Positions 53,526-62,126 of a stretch of 64,000 nt of DNA are shown in pieces. Within the stretch, counting starts at the first letter, position 1, and each line of letters begins with the position of its first letter. The stretch covers positions 1 to 64,000 of the forward strand of contig CAKPVJ010000002.1 of NCBI GenBank assembly GCA_934193515.1, given 5' to 3'. The notes under the pieces are model-generated. The model did no database searches and had not been told where the DNA came from. It saw only the letters and a list, made by a program, of their open reading frames with translations. A program made the position numbers and the translations under genes. This stretch comes from an uncultured Megasphaera sp. (GTDB taxonomy: Bacteria > Bacillota > Negativicutes > Veillonellales > Megasphaeraceae).

Positions 53526-53560
53526 ATAAGGCACTAGCAAGTATAACTAGTGCCTTATCG
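53526..53560. terminator. Bidirectional hairpin between recombinase and yneA
   Basis: ATAAGGCACTAG and CTAGTGCCTTAT form a perfect 12-bp stem with a nine-base loop. T-runs are short, so it may terminate inefficiently. Two genes converge on it. Confidence 0.65.
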
Positions 53561-53564
53561 TTTC

Positions 53565-53897
53565 TCATGGATGTATGCGGCTCTGCAAGTTTATTTCGGC
53601 TTGTTCTTTGTATGTTTCCTTTACAGGTATCTGAAGTAATTGACCGGGATAAATACCGTCATTGCCTGATAAATGGTTGGTTTCCATCATCGTATGGACA
53701 ATATTGCGTACATCCGTATCTGTATCTGCGGCGGCCGATGCAAGCTGCCATACAGTGTCACCAGCTTGAACTTGTACCGTAATATAGGCAGTTTCTTCAT
53801 GATATACCCAGCCAAGCTGCGTCCCAGCCAGTATGAGTATCATCAATGCAAAGATATATTTTCCAATAGCTTGTTTTCTTTTTGGTTGTCGTTTCAT
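53565..53897 (-). CDS. yneA: YneA-like SOS cell-division inhibitor (membrane anchor + LysM)
   Basis: 110 residues. A basic N-terminus (KRQPKRKQ) and one membrane segment (about 14-32) lead to an outer LysM domain (about 40-90): TVQVQAGDTVWQLAS ... GIYPGQLLQIP. In Bacillus YneA is made in the SOS response and delays septation. The divergent placement with lexA and LexA-type boxes within its promoter make the call strong despite low sequence identity. GAGG lies before the ATG. Confidence 0.82.
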   Translation of the reverse strand: MKRQPKRKQAIGKYIFALMILILAGTQLGWVYHEETAYITVQVQAGDTVWQLASAAADTDTDVRNIVHTMMETNHLSGNDGIYPGQLLQIPVKETYKEQAEINLQSRIHP

Positions 53898-53922
53898 GAG
53901 GTATCACTCTCCATTGCAATAT

Positions 53923-53934
53923 AAACGTACGTTT
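53923..53934. promoter_or_regulatory. LexA-box-like palindrome near the yneA start
   Basis: AAAC-GTAC-GTTT: a 12-base palindrome with the spacing of GAAC-N4-GTTC. It would lie in the yneA leader. Confidence 0.5.
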
Positions 53935-53937
53935 TGG

Positions 53938-53949
53938 GAACGTTCGTTT
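53938..53949. promoter_or_regulatory. LexA box in the yneA promoter region
   Basis: GAAC-GTTC-GTTT, one mismatch from the Bacillota SOS box. Confidence 0.6.
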
Positions 53950-53961
53950 GTTGATAGTTAT

Positions 53962-53991
53962 ATTATATCGTCGAACAGTTGTTCTTGTCAA
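53962..53991 (-). promoter_or_regulatory. yneA promoter with embedded LexA box
   Basis: On the minus strand TTGACA (53986-53991), 18 bases, TATAAT (53962-53967). The perfect SOS box GAAC-AGTT-GTTC (53973-53984) fills the space between -35 and -10, so bound LexA should block polymerase. Confidence 0.9.
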
Positions 53992-54027
53992 GCTATTTAC
54001 GAACATATTTTCTTTATTTATTGTTTT

Positions 54028-54039
54028 GAACAAACGTTT
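54028..54039. promoter_or_regulatory. LexA box at the lexA promoter
   Basis: GAAC-AAAC-GTTT inside the longer palindrome TTGAACAAACGTTTGAA. It overlaps the -35 of the lexA promoter, consistent with autorepression. Confidence 0.8.
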
Positions 54040-54066
54040 GAAATTTTTAACTAGATACGGTATAAT
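54038..54066 (+). promoter_or_regulatory. lexA promoter
   Basis: TTGAAA, 17 bases, TATAAT; about 30 bases before the ATG. Confidence 0.85.
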
Positions 54067-54095
54067 ACAAATATAACTATATGGAGTGGTGAACT

Positions 54096-54713
54096 ATGAT
54101 AAATACTGATAAAACGTTGACTACCCGTCAACGGCAAATATTAGAATATATACGTGAATGTGTTCATAAATTTGGCTATCCCCCATCGGTACGGGAAATT
54201 TGCAAGGAAGTAGGCTTGAGTTCTACATCTACAGTACACGGCTATCTCAATCGCTTAGAAAAATTGGGATATATCCGCCGTGACCCCACTAAGAACCGTA
54301 CGATTGAATTATTGGACGAAGGTTCTTGGCGTTCAAAAAAAATCGTCCCATTGCCTTTAGTGGGACAAGTCCGTGCTGGGGCTCCGATTTTAGCTGAAGA
54401 ATGCGTAGAAGATGTCTATCCGTTTGCGGCTGACTTTGTCGGCAACGACGACTGCTTTATGTTGACCGTAAAGGGAGACAGCATGAAGAATGCCGGTATT
54501 TTAGAAGGCGATTTAATTATCGTACGTCAACAGGATACGGCAGAAAACGGCGAAATCATTGTTGCGCTGCTTGATGATGAAGCGACGGTAAAACGCTATT
54601 ATCGTGAAGAAAATGCCATCCGTCTGCAGCCGGAAAACGAAGATTATGATCCCATTTACACGAAAAACTGCCATATTCTTGGCAAAGTAATTGGTTTATG
54701 GCGTAAATATTAA
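54096..54713 (+). CDS. lexA: LexA SOS repressor
   Basis: 205 residues. The N-terminal winged helix (1-75) contains GYPPSVREICKEVGLSSTSTVHGYLNRLEKLGYI. The self-cleavage site is A94-G95 in VRAGAPI, with catalytic S129 (KGDSM) and K166 (EATVKR) in the C-terminal domain. RecA filaments trigger cleavage after DNA damage. TGGAGTGGTG stands before the ATG. Divergent from yneA with shared LexA boxes. Confidence 0.98.
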   Translation: MINTDKTLTTRQRQILEYIRECVHKFGYPPSVREICKEVGLSSTSTVHGYLNRLEKLGYIRRDPTKNRTIELLDEGSWRSKKIVPLPLVGQVRAGAPILAEECVEDVYPFAADFVGNDDCFMLTVKGDSMKNAGILEGDLIIVRQQDTAENGEIIVALLDDEATVKRYYREENAIRLQPENEDYDPIYTKNCHILGKVIGLWRKY

Positions 54714-54729
54714 TCTGAATATGATTTAT

Positions 54730-54766
54730 CCCCTCAGTATCATATACGATACTGAGGGGATTTTAT
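54730..54766. terminator. lexA terminator (bidirectional)
   Basis: CCCCTCAGTATC, loop ATATAC, GATACTGAGGGG: a perfect 12-bp stem, then ATTTTATT. The minus-strand gene also ends here. Confidence 0.88.
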
Positions 54767-56025
54767 TATGGCACAGGCTGGCAGTGTTTCGTCAGTTTTA
54801 ACAGTAATTTTAATTGACTGGCTGAATACTGCTGATTTTCTTCGGTTTTCAATGTACCCTGCAGGGCATCTAGTATATTCCGGCAGGCTGCCGCTCGCTG
54901 TGGTGACAATCCTTGCTGCCAATCTTTTTTATTTTGATACGCAGTGATAATATAGCGCGCCTTTTCATAGTTTTTTTCTACTATGGCCCAGCGAATTGCA
55001 GTTAGTGTTTGATATCCTTGCGGAATATATCGGCTTAACTTGTAATGCTGCCATATTTTTTTGCATTTTTCTTTATCTTTTTGCCTGATATATATGTTAA
55101 CAAGAGCCATATACATATGGAAAAACAAGCTTTTCCCCTTTTTATTCTCCATATTATGATAATTAATTTCACAAGCATAGGTGTAATAGCGTTCAGCTAA
55201 CTGCTTGGCCAATATTTTATTATCGCATAATCCAAACTGCCAAGTGTAATCAAACGCTTTGCCTAACAGGTAATATATCTGTTCTGCTTTGCCATATGTC
55301 TTGCGTATTTGTTGTATATCCGCTATACGTTTTGCTTGTCTTGGCAAACGCTCCATGGCTCTCAGCGTATCCAGGCAGGCATGTATTCGCTGCAGTTTTT
55401 TTCTATACTTTTTCTTATTTCCCAAAAACGGCAGCGGTATGTCTGCTACTAATGCCATTTCCTGCAGCAATATAGAATAAGACGATACGAGTTCCAAGCC
55501 GCAGCGGCTCAATGCATAACAAGCCTGCCTGTACAATGCCGTATGCATATCTGCTTTTTCTATTTCTATGAGTTGCAGTGCTTCTTCATATAATTCATAG
55601 GCTTTTTCTTTCATGCGGTGTTTTACCACAAAAGGTTCTGTCGTGACGAAATCATGGGAACAGCAGTACAACAGCTGTGCATACCGATATATATCGTATG
55701 GGCAGCGTTCTTGCTGCAGCAGTAGAGAAAAATAGTGAGCAGCCTGTGTTTTGCAATATTGTTTATCGCAATGTAATACTGGTGCCGCTCGATTTTCCAG
55801 ATATTCAGTACAATACATATGTGATATGTGCCGTAATATATTTACATTCGTTTGATATGTTGGCACGGCAAGCAGTTTTTTGTATACTCGTTCTATGGAG
55901 CGGATATATTTTTTATCTTTTCGCTCCTTGTTACTGATGCCGTTTATATGGTGGATGCATGCATCCCATTGCTGTGTTGCCAAAAGGCTTTGTGTTTTCG
56001 CTTCCCATTGTTCCCATGTGTTCAT
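54766..56025 (-). CDS. Large helical repeat-like protein of unknown function
   Basis: 419 residues, no signal peptide or membrane segment. The sequence is almost wholly alpha-helical, with helix pairs rich in Tyr, Ala, Leu and Lys (AYELYEEALQLIEIEKA; AEQIYYLLGKAFDYTWQF; YTYACEINYHNME), which suggests TPR-like solenoid repeats, though no TPR consensus is strict. It is unusually rich in Cys and Tyr. I do not recognise a family. Transcribed alone toward lexA. Confidence 0.75.
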   Translation of the reverse strand: MNTWEQWEAKTQSLLATQQWDACIHHINGISNKERKDKKYIRSIERVYKKLLAVPTYQTNVNILRHISHMYCTEYLENRAAPVLHCDKQYCKTQAAHYFSLLLQQERCPYDIYRYAQLLYCCSHDFVTTEPFVVKHRMKEKAYELYEEALQLIEIEKADMHTALYRQACYALSRCGLELVSSYSILLQEMALVADIPLPFLGNKKKYRKKLQRIHACLDTLRAMERLPRQAKRIADIQQIRKTYGKAEQIYYLLGKAFDYTWQFGLCDNKILAKQLAERYYTYACEINYHNMENKKGKSLFFHMYMALVNIYIRQKDKEKCKKIWQHYKLSRYIPQGYQTLTAIRWAIVEKNYEKARYIITAYQNKKDWQQGLSPQRAAACRNILDALQGTLKTEENQQYSASQLKLLLKLTKHCQPVP

Positions 56026-56190
56026 AGTTTTCTCCTTATATTCGTAAAATTATCCGTAAAAATTCTATGCATATTTACTATACCATACAAAGATTAAAAG
56101 AAGATTAAAACTACATTAGAATTAGATTAAAATTGGAAATCATAAGAGAAATGACATAAGCCTGCATTAAAAATTTTTTATGTTTCCTGC

Positions 56191-56235
56191 AAAAAAAAAC
56201 ACAGCTATTCTTTCATATTTTGAAAAATAGCTGTG
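56191..56235 (-). terminator. Terminator of the pyrH...proS run
   Basis: On the minus strand CACAGCTATT and AATAGCTGTG pair around a 16-base loop, followed by nine U. Confidence 0.9.
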
Positions 56236-56261
56236 GTTTATCAAACGTATATTAAAATATA

Positions 56262-57995
56262 TTACATGTTTTTAGCACGTAAATCGGTTAATATTTCTTG
56301 TACTCTTGCCGCTGCATTTTCAATAGCTACGACTTCTTCTTCGCCTGTGCGGCGAACTTTGATTTCAACAGTCTGTTCTGCAGCACTCTTTTTGCCTACA
56401 GTAACACGAATCGGATAGCCAATCAAATCAGCATCGTTAAATTTAACGCCTGCCCGTTCATTTCTGTCATCCAAAAGAACATCTACCTTGGCTGCCTGCA
56501 GCTGTTGATACAGCGTATTGGCAATTTGTACTTGAGATTCATCTTTGGAGCTGACGGGAACGACGTCTACTTCAAACGGAGCAATGGCAACTGGCCACAT
56601 AATACCTTTGTCGTCATGATATTGTTCAATAGCTGCTGCTACAGTACGTGTGACGCCAATACCATAGCAACCCATGAAGAATGGTTTGGCTTTGCCGTTT
56701 TTATCGAGGAATGTAGCGTGCAGTGCTTCTGAATATTTGGTGCCTAATTCAAATACCTGCCCTACTTCGATGCCGCGGACAATGTCAATCGGTGCGCCGC
56801 AATGGGGACATTTATCTGTATCTGTCATCAAACGAACCGTAGCCACGGTGACATCTTTAAAGTCACGTTTTGGATTGACGTTTTGATAGTGATAGCCGTG
56901 TTTGTTTGCACCAGTTACACCGTTGCAGACGTTCATGGCCGTCGGGTCGACGATAACGAAAAATGTTTCGTTATCCGGTTTGTCAGCATCCATAGGACTC
57001 ATATACCCAGGCTGTAAGCCATGGGCTTTGAGCTGTTCTTCTGTAGCCGGTTCAATTGCATTGCCGCCGACCAGATTTTGAACTGCTACGTCATTAACTT
57101 CATGATCGCCGCGAACCATGCACAAAACGACTTTTTCATTGTCAATCGTAAAAGCGACGGCTTTAATCGTTTTTTCTACAGGAATATCGAGGAATTTAGC
57201 TAAATCTTCGATAGTCGCACAATTAGGCGTTTCAATAAGTTCCACGTCTTTGGCGTCTTCCTGCGGCATTTCCAGTGTACCTGGAACAGCTTTTTCAATA
57301 TCAGCAGCATATTCGCATTGAGAGCAGGAAACGATTTCAGCTTCGCCGGCTGCTGCCAGTGCCATGAATTCATGCGTATGACTGCCGCCGATTTGGCCGC
57401 TGTCTGCTTCGACAGGCTTAAATGTCAAGCCGCAGCGTGTAAAGATACGGTCGTACGCATCATACATGGTTTTATAATTTTCATGCAGGCCTTCTTCATC
57501 CATATCAAAGGAATAGGCATCTTTCATGACAAATTCACGGCTGCGCATCAAACCGAAGCGCGGACGGATTTCATCACGGTATTTATTTTGCATCTGCCAA
57601 AGCGTAACAGGAAGCTGTTTATAGGAGCGAAGTTCGTTGCGCACCAACGTTGTAATCAATTCTTCGTGTGTCGGTCCCAGGCAGTACTGGTTGCCGTGAC
57701 GGTCTTCCAATTTAAACATTTCCGGACCATAGGCATTCCAGCGGCCCGATTCATGCCAAATTTCAGAAGGCTGCATAATAGGCATCATGATTTCCTGTGC
57801 GCCTGTTGCATTCATTTCTTCGCGAACGATATTTTCTACTTTCAATACGACTTTGCGTCCTAATGGTAAAAATGTATAAAGCCCGCCGCCGTTTTTTCGG
57901 ATAAGACCTGCTTTAAGCATATATTGATGACTGGCAATTTCAGCTTCTGCCGGAATTTCCCGCAGCGTGGGGCTGTATAATTTGGATGCTAACAT
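56262..57995 (-). CDS. proS: Prolyl-tRNA synthetase (bacterial type with editing domain)
   Basis: 577 residues. Charges tRNA-Pro. Class II motifs: FLPLGRKVVLKVENIVREEM (motif 1 region), RDEIRPRFGLMRSREFVMKDAYSF (motif 2) and GCYGIGVTRTVAAAIEQ (motif 3). An inserted YbaK-like editing domain occupies about residues 225-395 and removes misacylated Ala. The C-terminal anticodon-binding domain ends the protein. Opening MLASKLYSPTLREIPAEAEIAS is typical. Follows ispG directly. Confidence 0.98.
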   Translation of the reverse strand: MLASKLYSPTLREIPAEAEIASHQYMLKAGLIRKNGGGLYTFLPLGRKVVLKVENIVREEMNATGAQEIMMPIMQPSEIWHESGRWNAYGPEMFKLEDRHGNQYCLGPTHEELITTLVRNELRSYKQLPVTLWQMQNKYRDEIRPRFGLMRSREFVMKDAYSFDMDEEGLHENYKTMYDAYDRIFTRCGLTFKPVEADSGQIGGSHTHEFMALAAAGEAEIVSCSQCEYAADIEKAVPGTLEMPQEDAKDVELIETPNCATIEDLAKFLDIPVEKTIKAVAFTIDNEKVVLCMVRGDHEVNDVAVQNLVGGNAIEPATEEQLKAHGLQPGYMSPMDADKPDNETFFVIVDPTAMNVCNGVTGANKHGYHYQNVNPKRDFKDVTVATVRLMTDTDKCPHCGAPIDIVRGIEVGQVFELGTKYSEALHATFLDKNGKAKPFFMGCYGIGVTRTVAAAIEQYHDDKGIMWPVAIAPFEVDVVPVSSKDESQVQIANTLYQQLQAAKVDVLLDDRNERAGVKFNDADLIGYPIRVTVGKKSAAEQTVEIKVRRTGEEEVVAIENAAARVQEILTDLRAKNM

Positions 57996-57999
57996 GTAA

Positions 58000-59067
58000 C
58001 TAAGACTCCTTTGTAAGTGATTTATGTATTTCTTCCAGTAGACTGGATACTAACTGATTTTCCGGCACGGTCCGAAGAACCTGCCCATGAGAAAAGACAA
58101 TACCGCTGCCGTTGCCGCCGGCAATCCCGAAGTCAGCTTCACGAGCTTCTCCCGGACCATTGACTACGCATCCCATGACAGCTACTTTGATGGGAACGGT
58201 AAGATGCGAAATAGCTTCTTCTACTTTTTGTGCCAATGCAATCAGGTTTACTTTCGTCCGGCCGCATGTAGGACAAGAAATAAGTGTTGGTCCAAAAGAA
58301 CGCAGTCCCAACGAAGACAATATCGTCTGTCCTACTTTAACTTCCTCTGCCGGGTCACTGGTCAGCGATACGCGAATGGTGTCGCCTATTCCCTGATACA
58401 GCAGCGTACCTATCCCGATGGCCGACTTAATGCTGCCTTCTCGGACAAGACCGGCCTCTGTTACACCTAAATGCAGCGCATACGGTACTTTGTCTGCTAA
58501 CTCGCGGTACGCTTCAATCATTAACGGAACCTGGGAGGCTTTTAAAGAAATTACCATATTTCGGTAATGCAGCTGCTCTAAAATCCGAATATGGCGCAGT
58601 GCACCTTCTACCATGCCGGATGCTGTCGGATGGCCGCCGTAGGCTTTTAAAATATCTTCCGGCAGCGAACCCGTATTGATGCCAATCCGAATCGGAATGT
58701 GACGGGGTTTTACTTTTTCTACAACTTTAATTACATTTTCTTCCGTGCCAATATTTCCCGGATTGATGCGCAGTGCCTGCACACCGCTGTCAACGGCTTC
58801 CAAAGCCAGTCGGTAATCAAAATGAATATCAGCTACAATCGGTACGGAAGACGCTGCCACGACAGCTTTCAACCCTTTCGCAGCAGCCATATCCGGTACG
58901 GCAAAGCGAATCAATTCCGCACCATAAGAAGCCAAGCGTTTTGCATCAGCAATCGCCTTGTCTTCATAGGCAGGATTTACTGTCGACATTGTTTGCACCG
59001 ATATCGGTGCGGTTCCGCCTACCGTAAGATTTCCTACTTGCACAGGAAGCGATGTTCTGCGTTTCAT
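58000..59067 (-). CDS. ispG: 4-hydroxy-3-methylbut-2-enyl diphosphate synthase
   Basis: 355 residues; sixth step of the MEP isoprenoid pathway. Fe4S4 ligands C265, C268 and C300 with E307 (SCPTCGRTKVNL; MGCVVNGPGEARE) are intact. QTMSTVNP at the start and ALRINPGNIG are typical. Standard position between rseP and proS. Confidence 0.97.
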   Translation of the reverse strand: MKRRTSLPVQVGNLTVGGTAPISVQTMSTVNPAYEDKAIADAKRLASYGAELIRFAVPDMAAAKGLKAVVAASSVPIVADIHFDYRLALEAVDSGVQALRINPGNIGTEENVIKVVEKVKPRHIPIRIGINTGSLPEDILKAYGGHPTASGMVEGALRHIRILEQLHYRNMVISLKASQVPLMIEAYRELADKVPYALHLGVTEAGLVREGSIKSAIGIGTLLYQGIGDTIRVSLTSDPAEEVKVGQTILSSLGLRSFGPTLISCPTCGRTKVNLIALAQKVEEAISHLTVPIKVAVMGCVVNGPGEAREADFGIAGGNGSGIVFSHGQVLRTVPENQLVSSLLEEIHKSLTKES

Positions 59068-59079
59068 GTTCTTTCCCTT

Positions 59080-60102
59080 CTAAAAACGGCTAATGTCCTG
59101 GAACATCGCAAAAATAAACAATGCTCCCAAGATGACCATGCCAATTGTCTGAATAACGCGCAGTGCCTGTTTAGGCATGCGGCGTCCTGTAATTCCTTCC
59201 AAAATCAATAAGATGATATAGCCGCCATCCAGCATAGGAATGGGAAGTAAATTTAAAATCCCCAAGTTCAGGCTCAAAAATGCGGTAAACATCAATAAAT
59301 TCACAAAACCCACAGAGGCAACCTGCCCTGCCAGCTGTGCAACGCCAATCGGCCCGGCGACTTCCGCTTTTTGGGCGCCTGTCACCATTTCATATAAACC
59401 GACGAGCATCATTTTACAGATCGTGCCGGTCCGCGTGACTGCCATGCCGGCAGATTCAAAAAATCCATGGGACTGTTCGGTAATCACAGGCATGACGCCC
59501 AGAACAGCCCGATTAGACTGTGTATCTGTCTTAGGAATCATTTCTAGTGTGATCGTTTCGCCATCACGCTTGACAACAACGGGTACGACTTCCTTACTGT
59601 GTTTGGCAACGACTTTAGAAATATCGCTCCATGTATCAATGGCCGTGCCGCCGATAGAAATGATTCTGTCTCCCTGCTGCATAGAAGCTTTTTCAGCTGC
59701 TGAATCTGCAATGACGGAACCTACTACTGGTTCCGGCGATACGTCCATCGTGCCGACAGTAAAGGTTATACCCCATATCAACACCAACGCTAAGATAAAA
59801 TTCATTATCGCGCCGGCAGCAATAACCAACAAGCGGGACCGGACCGGTTTGTTCAGAAATGATTTCTCATTGAGTTCCTCTTCTTCGGTCATGCCGGCAA
59901 TGCGGTTAAAGCCGCCAAGCGGTACAGCCCGCAGCGAATACAAGGTAGAACCGTATTGATGGCTGTAAATTTTGGGGCCAAAGCCAATAGCAAATTCATC
60001 TACTTGCATGCCAGTTAATTTAGCCGTCATAAAATGGCCAAATTCATGCACAAAGACAATCAGACTAAATACAAAAACAGTTGCTGCAATTGTAATTCCC
60101 AA
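59080..60102 (-). CDS. rseP: RIP site-2 metalloprotease RseP (M50)
   Basis: 340 residues. An intramembrane zinc protease that cuts anti-sigma factors or signal-peptide remnants. The zinc site is H19-E20-FG-H23 in the first membrane helix and D292 of PMLDGG in a late helix. A PDZ domain (about residues 115-190; SAAEKASMQQGDRIISIGGTAI) lies between. Four membrane helices are expected. Confidence 0.96.
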   Translation of the reverse strand: MGITIAATVFVFSLIVFVHEFGHFMTAKLTGMQVDEFAIGFGPKIYSHQYGSTLYSLRAVPLGGFNRIAGMTEEEELNEKSFLNKPVRSRLLVIAAGAIMNFILALVLIWGITFTVGTMDVSPEPVVGSVIADSAAEKASMQQGDRIISIGGTAIDTWSDISKVVAKHSKEVVPVVVKRDGETITLEMIPKTDTQSNRAVLGVMPVITEQSHGFFESAGMAVTRTGTICKMMLVGLYEMVTGAQKAEVAGPIGVAQLAGQVASVGFVNLLMFTAFLSLNLGILNLLPIPMLDGGYIILLILEGITGRRMPKQALRVIQTIGMVILGALFIFAMFQDISRF

Positions 60103-60117
60103 TGTATGACAACCTTT

Positions 60118-61263
60118 CTATAGCAACGACGCAGCACATTGCCGTGACCAAGCATCAGCACGGCGAATGGCTTCCAATGTCACGTCATGGCATACAGTAT
60201 GCTTTTCCATGACTGTACGCACAATATCAAAAATACGCGTAAATGAAATTTCCCGCCGCAAAAACGCATACACAGCCGTTTCATTGGCACCATTCAGTAC
60301 GCAGGGCATCGTACCGCCGATTCTGCCAGCTTCATAGGCCAAGGGCAGCGAGGGAAATTTTTCATTATCAGGCGCATAAAAATCAATGCGGCGCAATGTT
60401 TTCCAATCAATAGGCTGGGCGCCCTGCACTGCTTCTCGTTCCGGATAGGTAAAGGCATACTGAATAGGAAGCCGCATATCCGGCATTCCTAATTGAGCCA
60501 ACACAGACCCGTCAATAAACTGTACCATGGAATGAATGATGCTTTGCGGCTGAATGACGACGTCGATGCGGTCGAACGGCATATCAAAAAGCCAATGCGC
60601 TTCTATTACTTCCAACCCTTTATTGAACATCGTAGCAGAATCAATCGTAATTTTCCCACCCATGTTCCATATCGGGTGTTTTAAGCACTGTTCCACCGTA
60701 ATATGAGAAAACTCTTCCAGCGGCCGCTGAAAATGAGGACCACCGGAAGCTGTAATCAATAATTTATCAACTTCTTCTTTTTTCCGCCCAGCTAAACACT
60801 GAAAAATAGCGCCATGCTCACTGTCAACCGGCAAAATCCGCACGTGATGCCGGGCAGCTTCTTTCATGACCAATTCACCAGCTGCTACCAGTGTTTCCTT
60901 ATTGGCCAAGGCAATATCTAACCCGTGTGCTATCGCATGCAGCGTAGGTTCAATGCCGGCAGCACCTACGAGAGATGTCAAAATCATGTCGGCGTCAGCT
61001 TCATCAATCAAGCGAAGCAGTCCTTCGGCACCGCTGAATACGACACACTGGTCGCCGACTTGCTCCTGCAGCTTATGGGCCGCCTGCACGTCAGTCATGC
61101 AGGCAAAGGGCACGCGGTACTTTTGAATCTGCTGTGCTGCCTGCTGCCAACTCGTATGGGCGGCAATCGCTGCAATGGAAAACATATCCGGATGCGCATC
61201 AATAACATCTACAGCCTGAGTTCCTATAGAGCCTGTACTGCCAAGTAAAATAATTTTTTTCAT
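60118..61263 (-). CDS. dxr: 1-deoxy-D-xylulose-5-phosphate reductoisomerase
   Basis: 381 residues; makes MEP from DXP with NADPH. GSTGSIGTQAVDVI (8-21) binds NADPH, ANKETLVAAG is diagnostic, VDSEHGAIFQC carries the metal-binding residues, and NGANE lies near the C-terminus. Between cdsA and rseP as usual. Confidence 0.97.
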   Translation of the reverse strand: MKKIILLGSTGSIGTQAVDVIDAHPDMFSIAAIAAHTSWQQAAQQIQKYRVPFACMTDVQAAHKLQEQVGDQCVVFSGAEGLLRLIDEADADMILTSLVGAAGIEPTLHAIAHGLDIALANKETLVAAGELVMKEAARHHVRILPVDSEHGAIFQCLAGRKKEEVDKLLITASGGPHFQRPLEEFSHITVEQCLKHPIWNMGGKITIDSATMFNKGLEVIEAHWLFDMPFDRIDVVIQPQSIIHSMVQFIDGSVLAQLGMPDMRLPIQYAFTYPEREAVQGAQPIDWKTLRRIDFYAPDNEKFPSLPLAYEAGRIGGTMPCVLNGANETAVYAFLRREISFTRIFDIVRTVMEKHTVCHDVTLEAIRRADAWSRQCAASLL

Positions 61264-61280
61264 ATGGTTTCTCCCATGGG

Positions 61281-62108
61281 TTAGGAAATAAGAGTCAAAT
61301 AGACATAGACAGCAGGTGCTGCAAACAGCAGACTGTCAAAACGGTCCAGCACGCCGCCATGACCTGGAATTAACGTTCCAGAATCCTTGACATCACAGAC
61401 ACGTTTTAAAATAGATTCTACCAAATCTCCCAACGGTGCCGCTATGGCAACAATCAAGCCGATAGCAAAGGCATGGAGCAAAGAAAACTGAAAAACGAGT
61501 GAAAAAATCAGCGCCGTAAAAATGGTTCCAACAAAACCGCCAATCGCCCCTTCTTTTGTTTTGCCGGGACTAATCGTCGGGCATAATTTAGTTTTCCCCA
61601 TACACTTTCCTACGGCGAAGGCAAACGTATCGCTTGCCCATGTAGAAAAAATAAGTAAAAACAAAAGGAAACGGGCTGGTTCCAGCATGACAGTCGTAAA
61701 CGCATCTGTCATAGAGGACGCAATCAAGCCGCTGCGCAGTGCCAGCATGGCCCAAAAGCCACCGACAATGTAAATCAAACCATACAAGGTATACGCACTG
61801 TCAGCTGGTTTGATTTTAGTATGGCAAAGAACAGTCTGCAGCAAAAGCCACAACATCATGGCCACAGAAAAAAACATCATGAGTTTCATGCTGCCGAACC
61901 AATAGGACGATAAGAAGCAAATAATCCAAACCGCACCTACTCGGTCGGATATATTGGCTTTCAATTTATGAACCAAATTACCATATTCATACCAGCCTAA
62001 TAACGCCAGCAGCGTCATCATAATAAAAAACAGCCAATTGCCTTCATAGATAATGAAGATTGTAAGGGCACCGCCAATAATGCCGGTGAGAATTCGTTTT
62101 GCCAACAT
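61281..62108 (-). CDS. cdsA: Phosphatidate cytidylyltransferase
   Basis: 275 residues with about seven or eight membrane helices. Makes CDP-diacylglycerol. The signature near the C-terminus is complete: GDLVESILKRVCDVKDSGTLIPGHGGVLDRFDSL contains the metal-binding Asp residues (quoted in parts: GDLVES, KDSG, PGHGG, LDRFDS). Confidence 0.96.
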   Translation of the reverse strand: MLAKRILTGIIGGALTIFIIYEGNWLFFIMMTLLALLGWYEYGNLVHKLKANISDRVGAVWIICFLSSYWFGSMKLMMFFSVAMMLWLLLQTVLCHTKIKPADSAYTLYGLIYIVGGFWAMLALRSGLIASSMTDAFTTVMLEPARFLLFLLIFSTWASDTFAFAVGKCMGKTKLCPTISPGKTKEGAIGGFVGTIFTALIFSLVFQFSLLHAFAIGLIVAIAAPLGDLVESILKRVCDVKDSGTLIPGHGGVLDRFDSLLFAAPAVYVYLTLIS

Positions 62109-62126
62109 ATTCTGTATTTACCCACC

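Larger units (their letters stand above)
50275..53560 (+). mobile_element. Probable degraded integrated element (AT-rich island with tyrosine recombinase)
   Basis: From the salvage-operon terminator to the recombinase terminator the DNA is markedly richer in A and T and poor in genes, unlike the dense flanks. It holds a promoter and ribosome site with no gene, a start-less small membrane ORF, two orphan genes and a tyrosine recombinase at its right end. No attachment-site repeats were identified, so the borders are only approximate. Confidence 0.4.
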
